Of a DNA stretch of 64,000 nt, positions 53,601 to 63,250 are shown one piece after another. Numbering within the stretch: the first letter of the stretch is position 1; every line of letters starts with the position of its first letter. The DNA lies in contig NW_019029004.1 of NCBI RefSeq assembly GCF_002105155.1, positions 372,001-436,000 on the forward strand. The letters are read 5' to 3'. The notes under the pieces were generated by a model that saw only the letters and a program-made list of their open reading frames with translations, was not told the origin of the DNA and did no database searches. This stretch comes from Lobosporangium transversale. Taxonomy: Eukaryota > Mortierellomycota > Mortierellomycetes > Mortierellales > Mortierellaceae. The translations under genes were made by a program, and so were the position numbers.

Positions 53601-54657
53601 ATAACTCACATTGTAAGTAATGCTCTTTTCAGCCGGATATAATGATAGATCGCATCCTGGATGGCTTAACCTACGTTATGTCTGCGCTGACGTGGTACAT
53701 GTGCTTCCCACCATATCATATTGGCATCGACAAGTGGGATTATCGTATCCGTTAGCTCCGACACAACATACCCGTACTAATGAAGAGGACAATTACAGCA
53801 TTTTTGTTGAGGTTACGAGTAGGAAAGAGAAGGAGAAAGAATGGGGTCGAGTCAATGACACAATCAGGAATACATTCCGGTCATCTGGCCAAAAATGCAG
53901 TATCACTCACAAGGCCTGCTTCGTGCTCCACAGCCAGAGTTGCCTTGTTGGCAGTGGTAGTACGCTTGATTTTGACTGGATCAGACTTCCCCTCTTCGTA
54001 TTCTAACTGCCTGGGATAGAGTGTTACAACGAGAGACTGGATCATTCCGAAGCAAAGATGTCGATTAAGCTCAGGACCATTGTCTTCTGGCTGTCCTCGG
54101 TCAGCAGATTGCGAAAGAGTAGATTGTACTGAGTCGGAGCCACCAGAGTTGTGACAGAACGGTGTCTCTGCATTTTGCAAATGTGAATGTTGTGCAATCG
54201 ATTGGTCTTTGCCATTGACACTGCTCGAAATTGGCGGCGTCTGTTCAACTGGTGTATTATGATTTGAGATTGGAAGAGCACCTTGATTCTGGGGAGCCCC
54301 TTGCTGATGCTGCACCTGGGTATACATTTGATTAACGTTATAAAAGTCGCTATCAAGTTTTTTACGCTTTTGCAAACGATCGTTATCGCCCTCATCTATA
54401 ACACTATCAGTAGGGTCTGAGTCAATTGGTCTTCCATGCTTTGAGGGTAGTAGGGAAGAGCAGCCATGAATATTAGGATGATGGTTCTGTTGCTGCTTGA
54501 GGTCTGGCGGACTGTTACCGTTGCTTTGGTAAGGCATGTACTTGTTATCTGTGTAGGACATTGCCCCACTTCCGATTTGCTGAAGGAATACCGATTGCGT
54601 TAAGGCAAGCGCTGCAGAGTCATAGCCGCGCCTGTTTTCTGACATGTCTCCTGGCAT
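50624..54657 (-). CDS. SNF2-family ATPase with RING finger, Rad5/Rad16/HLTF-like (8 exons)
   Basis: Nuclear DNA translocase with a probable E3 ligase RING. Exons 54657-53911, 53776-53675, 53588-53010, 52925-52371, 52283-51369, 51259-51069, 50972-50885 and 50800-50624 give 1,117 aa. N-terminus Gln/Ser-rich; then [20 protein letters not shown] and [14 protein letters not shown], the segment before the motor in this group. Motor motifs: LADDMGLGKT (Walker A, split by an intron, residues about 473-482), [25 protein letters not shown] (DEAH), [18 protein letters not shown] sits inside the helicase (CNHCF ... [14 protein letters not shown] ... CPQC). C-terminal helicase motifs: [55 protein letters not shown]. 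The RING position is diagnostic of the Rad5/Rad16/HLTF group; the exact orthologue is not certain. Confidence 0.92.
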
Positions 54658-55064
54658 GGTTGTTATTTTCGTTGCTTTACTTTCTATCACTTTTGATTGA
54701 GTAAAAGTGAGTATGGAGTGATCTAATTGGTGGTTACTACAATATACTATGTGGTGTAGTAGCGGTGTCGTTGGAACTGTATCCTAATTGCTGAATAGAA
54801 GAATGTCTAAGTGTCTATGTGGTCCAGTCGAATAGTCAAGGCAAAAAAAAAAAAAAAAAAAAAATGCAGGAGAATGCAAGAGAATGCGAGAGAATGTAAG
54901 AGAATGCGGGAAAAGGTGGGGAACGGAGTAAAGTAAAGAATGGAGGATGCAGGGACGTTCTTTGCAACAGAGGGGGTGGTAAAAGAAGAAAGCGATGGGA
55001 GAGAGTGAATAGAATATATATATATATATATATATATATCACTTTTTTTAATCTGCCTTAATTG
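54658..55064. other. Upstream region of the SNF2 gene with A tract and AT microsatellite
   Basis: Contains an A tract at about 54842-54864, a purine-rich stretch with repeated GAGAATGC units (about 54866-54912), and (AT)13 at 55014-55039. No gene supported. Confidence 0.6.
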
Positions 55065-56730
55065 CTGTAGTTGTGCGTGTTTTTCCATTAATGCTCCATG
55101 TGACCTGCAGCGTGATCATTCCCAAAAGCAATTGGATCGTATTAACTCCTATCTTCTGTCCGTGCAACAATTGGCTGGCTACTATTACATATTACCAGGA
55201 GTGCGATCAAAAGGGGTGCGCCCCTTTTATCGTCGCCATGTTAAATGCCCTCGGTCAGGAGGCCTTGTGTCTGTTTACAATACAAAAAACAGGGGCTAGA
55301 AAATAAACGATTTTGCCATTTCTCTGATTCGGTTGCTTTGCCCAAAGTAGTGCTCTAAGCTCAACGCCAAAAAGAGGTCATGTGCTTGCAGTAAAATTTG
55401 ATACTCGTGTGAGTGTAAGTGCCAGTTTCAGTACATTTATTGGCCGCGCCGCTCAATTGACTCTTGACTCCTCTCCATCTGATGATTTGTTGATCTTTGT
55501 CCCTATTATACAACTAAAAAAAAAAAAAAAAAAAAAAAGAGACAGCGATGTCATATCAATGGCTGTAAAACCCTAATCACTGTAAATGTAGAATGTAAAC
55601 CTACTTGTACTTTGTTAGGAGTTTTCTGCGTGAGTCTGCTCAGAAGTCCAATGTTTGTAACCACATTCCTGTTCCGGGATTCACGTTGTGTCTCTATATC
55701 CTTAATAGACAGATTCATGATCTAATTTTTATTAGCGACATGATTTCAAAGCGACATTTTAATTTTTTTAAAGGCACACAACAACTGCCTAGCTGTATAT
55801 CTATACCTCGTCCTCTTACCATGCCTTGTCATACGAATGGCAAGGAATGTTTATATACAGAAGGATACGTGTGTGGATGCTTGGCGGAGGAGACACTGGC
55901 GCTTGTACTCTGAAGAGCACTAGAGAAATCAATTACACACAAACTTTAATGGAGGACGATTTAGGCCAAATCGTGCACAAACTTTATTGCTGTGTGAGCG
56001 GCCTTTCATTTTACATTTTACCTTGTAACAGATTACTATATAAATGTATACAGTAAGTGAGCACAGTAGGTACAGCGGATCCATGATCTCATTCGACGAG
56101 ATAGTGCCTCCAAGAATGAAACGCTGCATTGACAGCTGATCGAGCAACCCAACTTGTCAAATCCTCAACTTTATGATATACCATCATTCTTAATAAATCG
56201 ATCATCATTGACACCTTTTCCCTTGGAGACGTACTAAGCATAAGCATGCAACATCCATATTTCGCAGGACAAAGTTTGTTCTTTTGCCCTCGCCCTTCTT
56301 TTTTATTTTCTTTTTTTCTTTTATTTTTCTGTCACTGTCTTTGCCATTCGCCATTCGTCTCATCCTCATTGGCCGTTCTTTCGATTGTTCACCATTTATT
56401 CATTCATTTATTCATTGTCATACTTTATTTCTTCATTCTATTTGACACTAAACGGTCTAAACGTGATAGCCAAGAATAAGCATTGTTCTGGGCTCCTTGC
56501 AAGAGACTTCATTTTAGAAGTCTTAAATTCCACGTATGACTATGTATTACTTTATATTAATGCCCTTTACTTATAACCTTGCCTGCTTACGACCCCATCC
56601 TCAATTCTTTCAATCGTTACGAGTTGTATTAGTCCTTTGAGTCTCTCTTATAAATTGCTGAATGTCTTGCTCCTCTGTTGCTCGTCGCCACCACCTCCAA
56701 AAATAGCTGTCATTTCTTCGCTTTACAAAA
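55065..56730. other. Mostly non-coding; a possible coding fragment at 55115-55300
   Basis: After a CTGCAG at about 55110 the plus strand reads DHSQKQLDRINSYLLSVQQL then YYYILPGVRSKGVRPF and stops at 55300. It could be an exon or relic of an unknown gene. An A tract of about 23 lies near 55516-55538. From about 56240 the sequence is pyrimidine-rich and probably is the TVP38 promoter and leader. Other ORFs are short and unconvincing. Confidence 0.35.
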
Positions 56731-58352
56731 ATGTCGAGACGAACCGTTCCAACGATCCGTGAACGCCTTGAAGGCATGTCAGTGAAGCAACGGATCGGAA
56801 TTGTGCTCGGAGGTTTGGTTGCCCTCGCCTTCATCATTACGTTTTTTACCTTTGAACGACAGATATTTCAACGTAAGCTTTACGTAACAGTCAGTATGTG
56901 AAAGAATATATCTATATACGTGTCGACTTACTTGATCTATAAAAAAATATGGATACTAGTTTTGGAGCCGGCTGTTATATATTTTCGCAAATCAAGCGCC
57001 GGGATGTGGGTGATGGCGTGCGTCATGTGCGCAACATGTATCTTTCCTCTATTCGGTAAATATTCAGTCTAACAAAGCTTGTCATTGCCGCAACTCTTTC
57101 ATACCAAATTTTTACTCATTATTTTTTTATTATTATTTCTGTAGGCTACGGTGTTGTATCAATGGTGTGTGGTTATGTTTTCGGCATGCCAAAAGGGTAT
57201 ATTATAAAGTCTGCCGATGGAAAGCATGTGCCAATCATGTACTTATGTAATTTCGATGCACTAATACCATTCATTCCCGTAGATTCATACCAGCTTTTGT
57301 CGGTGACATTGTAGGCGCATCAGCGGGTTTTTGGTAGGAGACACATTGTCGACTGGCATACTACACCATATGTGTTTGCCCTAGTAGTTGAAAATGTGCA
57401 TGTACCTCTTATGCTGAATATGCGCTCTATTGTTTAAGTTTAGGTTGTACCGCCTTGCTTTCCGGAAATATATTTATCGCAAATTCAATGATAACATTGA
57501 TTTCAGGGAAATGTCCAAAGCGGTCAGCAAGGATGGTATATTTGTAAGAAGTTTTTTTATGGCGATTTTAAAACCCATCCACTGATACAGGAAATAGCCT
57601 GGTCTATTACAATTTGATCTGATGTTGGTATGGATCTTCTACGAAATTAACTTGTATTTAGGTACTATTTTTGATCCGTCTCTCATCATTTCCTTTCGCG
57701 GGTAAGCTGTCGTGTGCTCTTTAGTTCCTTGAAGAGATCTATCATATACTCTGTTTACGTGCATTAACTTTGGTCTGCGTCGCCGCTTTTTCATGCTATT
57801 ATACTGAAAACAGTCTTGAACGCCTATTTCGGCTCCATGACAAAATTGCCTTACTACAAATTCATTCTCGCCACGACTCTTTCCACGCCGCGCTTGTTCC
57901 TCCCCATTTTCATTGGGCATAATCTTTCAAGCCTCGCTAACCCAGATATAACTGGAACGGATCGTGTCTTGAAGTGGGTAGGGAATATTCTGGGGATCAT
58001 CATTGCTCTAGGAGTGGGCTGGTATATCTATCGACACACAAATAGAAGGATCGAGAGAATTAATGCAGGGCTTGCAGCAGAAGAAGGCGAAGAGGACAAT
58101 GAGTTCGAAGAACGCTACCGACAACAGCATTTAGAACATGCGATCTATACATCACAAAGTCCGGTCCAAGGCGGGGCTCCATTTAATCCAGCCGAACCTT
58201 TGGACAAACACAAGCATAGTAGCACCTCTGACATCACTGTCAGCATGGAAGAGCTGGAGATCCTTCAAACGTCAGCTTCCGGTCAGGTACGCTCCGCAGA
58301 AACAATTGTTGAGACTATAGACTCTCAGCAGGGGAAAACGAATCAAAATTAG
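56731..58352 (+). CDS. TVP38: Tvp38/DedA (VTT-domain) Golgi membrane protein (7 exons)
   Basis: Integral membrane protein of the Tvp38/TMEM64 family found at Golgi/ER membranes; members of the wider DedA/VTT superfamily act as lipid scramblases. Exons 56731-56872, 56960-57055, 57145-57196, 57283-57333, 57444-57543, 57662-57701 and 57814-58352 give 339 aa. Four exons are 40-100 nt, so the gene is nearly invisible as ORFs. N-terminal helix RIGIVLGGLVALAFIITFFT, then ATCIFPLFGGYGVVSMVCGY and the VTT core GMPKGFIPAFVGDIVGASAG, WLYRLAFRKY, FLIRLSSFPFAVLNAYFGSM, LPYYKFILATTLSTPRLFLP, then a final TM (VGNILGIIIALGVGWYIYRH) and an acidic cytosolic tail. Phases agree at every junction. Confidence 0.9.
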
Positions 58353-58430
58353 AAATGATATACGTTCAGCTAATAATAAACGATCACTATTTCTAAATAA
58401 ATCAGGCAAAATGCACTAATAATATACACT

Positions 58431-58762
58431 TACATTCAAAACTGAGTGATTGTTTTTAATTTTTTTTACTTTTACTTTAATATCTCAAAGAGGACTTGTC
58501 TCATCGCAATGGATGTTGGCTGCATGGTATCCTTGACCTTGGTAGAACTACTAGCTTAGGAAGATATGGTCTATCGCCATTATTATGATATTGGCGAAAA
58601 GTATACCTAGCCATTTACTCCGTTCTGGAAGTGCAAGTCGGATAAATCAAGCCTTTAATTTCTATCAGCCTGATCCACCTATATAAAAGCTCTTACTCCA
58701 TTTATGCTCTAATGCATGTATTGTAGAACAAGCTTTTTCCTTGAGGCAAATATGCAAAGTAA
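58431..58762 (+). repeat. Left arm of a 332-bp perfect inverted repeat
   Basis: Pairs with 59120-59451 (x with 117882-x); every part compared is identical. It starts 78 bp after the TVP38 stop. Just inside the inner ends homology fades but is still traceable for about 25 bp. A reading frame near the inner end (VEQAFSLRQICK) is faintly like the C-terminal ERxFS motif of hAT transposases, but this is weak. Confidence 0.88.
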
Positions 58763-59119
58763 AAGGAGTTAAAAATCATATGGCATTTTTAGTTTTGATA
58801 TTAGATATCGACAGCAGCAGTCCAACTTTATGACCGAGGTATCAACTTTTGTAGGGTTACATACTTTAATTTAGATCATCAGTTTTCCGTCTAAAGCCAA
58901 TAACAAGTGAAGAGATACAACCTCTGTCAAATTGACTATGGTACCATAGAAAACAACACGTATTTTATAGTTGTTGCTTCGTTATTCGACATTATTGCTT
59001 AACACCATAGTATTCGGTAGCTCGAAGTCTGAATTATCTTTCGCAAGCAAGGCATTGTTGGTATGACAAATGAAGCATAAAATCAAAAAGTAACATTTTC
59101 TTGATGATTTTGGTGCCTA

Positions 59120-59451
59120 TTACTTTGCATATTTGCCTCAAGGAAAAAGCTTGTTCTACAATACATGCATTAGAGCATAAATGGAGTAAGAGCTTTTATA
59201 TAGGTGGATCAGGCTGATAGAAATTAAAGGCTTGATTTATCCGACTTGCACTTCCAGAACGGAGTAAATGGCTAGGTATACTTTTCGCCAATATCATAAT
59301 AATGGCGATAGACCATATCTTCCTAAGCTAGTAGTTCTACCAAGGTCAAGGATACCATGCAGCCAACATCCATTGCGATGAGGCAAGTCCTCTTTGAGAT
59401 ATTAAAGTAAAAGTAAAAAAAATTAAAAACAATCACTCAGTTTTGAATGTA
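59120..59451 (-). repeat. Right arm of the 332-bp inverted repeat
   Basis: Mirror of 58431-58762, with a 357-bp spacer (58763-59119) of AT-rich sequence without a gene. The whole 58431-59451 block could be a foldback element or a local inverted duplication; no target-site duplication is obvious at TACATTC / GAATGTA. Confidence 0.88.
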
Positions 59452-59581
59452 GGTGTACGCTACGAAGAGCTTTGGAGCTAGATAAACTCGTAGATTTGAA
59501 AATGTGTTACTTTCTATTGTCTAGTTTCAGGACAACATCCGTTGAAAAAATACATGTACAAAATACATACAGTATACATAT

Positions 59582-59902
59582 ACAGTATGCAATATTATAA
59601 TAGCCCGGCTAAAAAACTAGGAAAGATACTAAGAACATACTAGAGAAATTTCCAATTAAATTCAATACGCTAAGAAAAGTAGCAGTAGAAGTGACAATAA
59701 CGCGCCGCACAAAGACGCGATAAATCATTGGCATGAGGGTTTTTGAATAAGCCCATGTTGCCTTATAGATAGATATGTAGTTACCTGGTACAAGTCTCTA
59801 CCAGAAAATGAATAAATACCCCATGGGTGCGGTGTGTGGACCCACATCTTATTCTAACTTACTTTGTTGATTGATTACGATCTATCTGAAAATATTTTTC
59901 AA
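59582..59902 (+). repeat. Diverged third copy of part of the large inverted repeat
   Basis: Clearly related to 20629-20903 and its mirror. Shared blocks: ACAGTATGCAATATTA, AATAACGCGCC, GACGCGATAAATC, GATATGTAGTTACC, CTACCAGAAAATGAATAAAT and GGTGTGTGG. It differs by substitutions and indels, so it is much older than the arm-to-arm duplication. This shows the segment belongs to a dispersed family. A TATA-like AATAAATAC is conserved. Confidence 0.75.
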
Positions 59903-60417
59903 CACCTAAGGAAATGGCAAGTCCCAGTAAAGTCGTCTGGAACTCTACACGGGACACAATCTACTCCTGATTCCGAGGCCTTCTGCCTCTAAGGGGTCAT
60001 TCGTAAAAAGAGTCTTGACCTCCGAGCTCGATAGCACGGAACCTCGAATGAAAAGAACCAAGAACGTAAATCAAGTAAACAATATCGCCAATCAAAATCA
60101 AGATCAAGAAAAAAGATGTTTCCTCCGCACGTCCAGAGTGAGGACCGATGACCGAGAGCTCTCGATAGGAGCTAGTGACCACGAACCCATGAAGTAGGCC
60201 GATAATAATCGCGAGTCCAGGCTAAGGATGCAAAAGTCAAAGTAGCATTCTAGGGGATCTAAGGGTGTAATTAAGGTATTTTTATTCAGGGAATTCATGC
60301 TAGATAGAAAAGTGGATCTATTTATACTAGCTAACGTCCTGTTGCAAGGAATGCTCTAGAAAATTGGGCGAAATACTGTGTCGTACAAAATCATAATAGT
60401 AATTTCGCTTGTAGCTA
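59903..60417. other. Repeat-rich relic, no intact gene
   Basis: Contains small inverted motifs (GACCTCCGAGCTC; CCGAGAGCTCTCG) and short ORFs on both strands that do not resemble known proteins. Probably retroelement debris between the dispersed repeat and the integrase scrap. Confidence 0.35.
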
Positions 60418-60540
60418 TGGACCTAGTCACTCAATTACCTCTTACCAAGAAACAGCACGATGCTATCGCAGTTTTTGTTGATCGATTCAGCAAGACAGCT
60501 GTTCTCGTCCCCTGTAAGACTTCCATCAGCGCCACTGTAA
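60418..60540 (+). mobile_element. Scrap of a Ty3/gypsy integrase core
   Basis: Translation MDLVTQLPLTKKQHDAIAVF then VDRFSKTAVLVPCKTSISAT matches the start of the integrase catalytic core (D-F/L-V-T-x-L-P ... DAI-x-V-x-VDRFSK) of Ty3/gypsy elements. The first catalytic Asp is present; the rest of the domain is missing because the frame runs into an A run and a stop. Confidence 0.8.
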
Positions 60541-60622
60541 AAAAAAAAGATTATATGCATTCGAATTTCATTCGACTATCGAATAAGAGCACTGCTACCA
60601 GGCATCGAAGCGCAGGTTATTC

Positions 60623-60740
60623 TGGGTAGCGAAGACGACAAAGGAAGTCTTACGCTCATTATCCGTACCAGCGACCCTTTCCTGTGTAATCTTTCTCTTT
60701 AATAAATCTCGAGCTACAGAACTACCCTTAAACTAAAAAT

Positions 60741-60778
<38 letters not shown>

Positions 60779-60922
60779 TCTCTGCTGGCTGATCTGGTAC
60801 TACATCTTTCTTTTTCGACCGCTAAGAAAGCATATGCTCCTTGGGTGGCCGTGGGCGGGACAGGAAAGGGTCGCTGGTACGGATAATGAGCGTAAGACTT
60901 CCTTTGTCGTCTTCGCTACCCA
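60623..60922. repeat. 63-bp inverted repeat with 174-bp loop (DIRS-type terminal/internal repeat)
   Basis: 60623-60685 is the exact reverse complement of 60860-60922 (GGGTAGCGAAGACGAC ... GCGACCCTTTCCTGT). A third partial copy, CCAGCGACCCTTTCCTGTG, lies at 60937-60955. Inverted repeats plus an extra complementary copy near one end are the hallmark of DIRS retroelements, which replicate through a circular intermediate. The loop holds a T tract at about 60746-60772. Confidence 0.75.
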
Positions 60923-60965
60923 TTATCCTTCATAGTCCAGCGACCCTTTCCTGTGACTCCAGAGA

Positions 60966-61650
60966 TCAGCTAAGAATGGTTGTTGTGAAATTGCACCTTG
61001 TTCTACTTGACAGCCGGTAGAAGTTCTTGTAAACCTCTTGCGAGGCCCATCTGCCTTGCATGACGATCTCATCCAGATCGGAACCTTTGAGGGCTGCTAG
61101 TGTGGAACCAGCGGCGCGTGCCTTAGGGATTCGAGTTTGTGATGGCATAGAAGCAAGAGACATGACACTCTTGATGTGGTTGCTTATTCGCTCCGCTCCT
61201 GTAGGTGAGTCTGGTTCGTTGACGTAGCGAATGAGAGGATCATATGATAGATCTGGAAGCGTTGGATGTGGCCATTTCAAATTGCGGCCAACTAATCGTC
61301 GTACATACGTCTTCCATGTGGCGACCGGACATAGTAGTGGGTCAAGCGTATGGATTGAAAGGAGAGAGGATGTATCTTTGGCTTTAGGTTCAGTACGGGG
61401 CGTAGATCCCCCGTTTTCTTTGGAATTGTAAAGATGCGGCTCACGAATCCATGTTCTGAAGCTTCTTCTATTGCTTTCTTGGCTATTAACGCTACAATTT
61501 CTTGTTCTATCGTCTTCATTTCTTCTTTGGAGCGGACGCTGCTGTGTGTTGTTGTATTGCTGATTGGTGGTAGCGAATCGAACGGGATTTCGTATCCATT
61601 CTGAATAACTCTGCGTACCCATTTCTCGTCTGATAATAGATTCCATGCTG
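60966..61650 (-). mobile_element. Internally deleted DIRS-type retroelement: RT start joined to tyrosine recombinase end
   Basis: Minus strand, about 61650-61380: VIQNGYEIPFDSLPP, EQEIVALIAKKAIEEA, then GFVSRIFTIPKKTGDLRPVL, the N-terminal end of a DIRS reverse transcriptase. Overlapping in another frame, about 61375-60966: LLSIHTLDPLLCPVATWKTY, ERISNHIKSVMSLASMP, ARAAGSTLAALKGSDLDEIV, GRWASQEVYKNFYRL, the C-terminus of the tyrosine recombinase with its last Arg, Trp and Tyr. The RT body, RNase H and recombinase N-terminus are missing, so a deletion of several kb joined the two. The single 226-aa frame over this region mixes the true recombinase with a wrong-frame start. Confidence 0.8.
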
Positions 61651-61661
61651 TTTGGTAGAGG

Positions 61662-61834
61662 TGTTGAAATGTTTTATGGTAAATCGGAAGTCAAGGAGAT
61701 CAAAAGTTGTTTATTATTTTAGCTAGGTCGGAGCCTTATATAGGCTCCAACATAGCCGTCACTAATTGCTCTGATCTATGAATAAAAAGGGGAGTGCTCC
61801 ATTTGGGTACACTCCCTAGCCTCAGGACGTAACA
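61662..61834 (-). mobile_element. 173-bp LTR, probable 3' LTR of the chromovirus
   Basis: Read on the minus strand it begins TGTTACGTCCTGAGG and ends CATTTCAACA, giving the TG...CA ends and TGTT/AACA inverted termini of an LTR. A TATATAAGG box lies at about 61743-61735, and an AATAATAAA follows. A polypurine tract lies immediately upstream. The sequence directly downstream is the DIRS remnant, so the LTR element inserted into the DIRS copy. The matching 5' LTR would be beyond the right edge. Confidence 0.7.
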
Positions 61835-61850
61835 ACTTCCCCCCAGATTT
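61835..61850 (-). other. Polypurine tract next to the LTR
   Basis: Minus strand AAATCTGGGGGGAAGT abuts the LTR TGTT, the expected place for plus-strand priming. A 13-bp identical core recurs at 62203-62215. Confidence 0.65.
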
Positions 61851-62404
61851 TATGTAGGGTTTTTGGCGTCTTGTCTAAAGGCCTTGAGGAAAAATAAGAA
61901 AAACCTCTTGTTGTTGAAAGGTAGGAGGAAAAAAATAAACCTCTTGAGGACAAAAATTTAAACCTCACGTGAGACTTCACAGTGTCTATTCTTAAAACTT
62001 GTTTTGATATTTCTTTTCTTGTGATTAGAGAGAGACTTTATCTCAAAAAGTAATGTCAGCAAATGGATCATGGAAATATAACAGCCATTGGATCAGGATG
62101 TGTCATACAGGAGATGTGGGTAGTAATTATTCAGCATGTCAAAAATGTAGAAATCTCATTGGTCCTTTGTCAAACAGGGATCACAAAAAGATCACGCCAT
62201 CCACTTCCCCCCAGAAGGACGAATGAGGATTCACGAAGCAAATGAAGAAGATTAAGGTCAAAAGGAATGAAGATTGGAAACTTCAAACGCTCACTCATTC
62301 CTTCATTCCTCAGTATTCACTTTTGCTACTCAAACACCTTCTTGCAGGGACACATACTCATTACTTACTTTCCTTATAACAGCCATCAGCAGACAATTAT
62401 CAAT
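61851..62404. other. Chromovirus non-coding region; promoter/leader of the antisense ORF
   Basis: Holds three AACCTCTT/AACCTCA-type direct repeats (about 61903-61990), a second polypurine core at 62203-62215, and from about 62260 a pyrimidine-rich stretch that looks like the leader of the plus-strand ORF. Confidence 0.45.
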
Positions 62405-63088
62405 ATGCCTTCTAACAATTCTCCCTCTTCCCCCCTGTCTGACTCTTCAACTCTACATGAGTATGAGGACTATGAATTTATCCCTACGGAGCTTTCAACA
62501 GCTCCGTCTTCACTCATATTAACAGAGACTGCAGACGTGGAGAATCGCAGTAACTTCGAAGGAGATACTGAGGAAGAGAGCAGCTATGACGCTGAGGACG
62601 ACGAGGATTATGAGGGTGAGGAGGATCTGTGGGATAGTGACGAGGAGACTCGTGCCTGGAAAAAGGCACACTATCAGTTTTACCACCCAGAGGCACGGAG
62701 CCGATCAGCCTCTCTGGAAATCCCAGGACCTCGTCCTATCAGGAAGCGAAAGGAGCCCTCTAGTGATGAAGAGTCATCAGGCAGCGAAAGCAGTGAAGCA
62801 GAATTGTCAAGCTGTGGAGTGTACACGACTCTTGGGAAGAGAAGACGTTTGATGGCGGAGAATGGCGATGATTCCGCGAAGAGCCGCCTCCAAAGAGAAT
62901 TCGCATGGGCTAAGAGGTATGAACGCCTCTACAAGAAGTATACTAAGTTGCGCAAGCAATCAGAGAAGTATAAGACTATGCGCATACGGGTAGAGAAAGT
63001 TGTAGATTCTCTTAACTCTCAGTTGCCATCACATCCAGTTGCTAGTTGCAAATGCTGCAAGGGAAAGAATAAAGTTGATGGTTGCTAA
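62405..63088 (+). CDS. Acidic coiled-coil protein encoded antisense within a chromovirus (227 aa)
   Basis: Intact intronless ORF starting MPSNNSPSSPLSDSSTLHEY. The N-terminal half is very acidic (EGDTEEESSYDAEDDEDYEG), with two basic clusters (RPIRKRKE, LGKRRRL) that could be nuclear signals. The C-terminal part is a charged helix or coiled coil (FAWAKRYERLYKKYTKLRKQ) and the end has four cysteines (ASCKCCKGK...GC). It lies between the chromovirus pol stop (63251) and the polypurine tract/LTR, on the opposite strand. I recognise no family. Possibly a captured host gene or an element-encoded accessory protein. An A27 tract follows 27 nt after the stop. Confidence 0.6.
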   Translation: MPSNNSPSSPLSDSSTLHEYEDYEFIPTELSTAPSSLILTETADVENRSNFEGDTEEESSYDAEDDEDYEGEEDLWDSDEETRAWKKAHYQFYHPEARSRSASLEIPGPRPIRKRKEPSSDEESSGSESSEAELSSCGVYTTLGKRRRLMAENGDDSAKSRLQREFAWAKRYERLYKKYTKLRKQSEKYKTMRIRVEKVVDSLNSQLPSHPVASCKCCKGKNKVDGC

Positions 63089-63114
63089 ATTGAAATTTAT
63101 TGACTGTTGCGTTG

Positions 63115-63141
63115 CAAAAAAAAAAAAAAAAAAAAAAAAAA
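63115..63141. repeat. A27 tract after the antisense ORF
   Basis: Could be the tail of a retroposed transcript or one of the many A/T tracts of this genome. Confidence 0.7.
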
Positions 63142-63250
63142 TATTGAAATGAGGACGAGTGTGTGCTCTCTTTTCTTCATACTGGAGAAAACTTATTTGT
63201 ACAAAAACCCTAGTTATCTCAACCCTACTAATATAACAGCTCTCTGCACT

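Noticed and set aside
58700-58800. hAT transposase remnant
   Set aside because: The VEQAFSLRQICK similarity is a dozen residues without the zinc finger or catalytic blocks; kept only as a remark.
60966-61646. Single 226-aa DIRS protein
   Set aside because: Its first 80 or so residues are a wrong-frame reading of the reverse transcriptase; only the C-terminal recombinase part is genuine.
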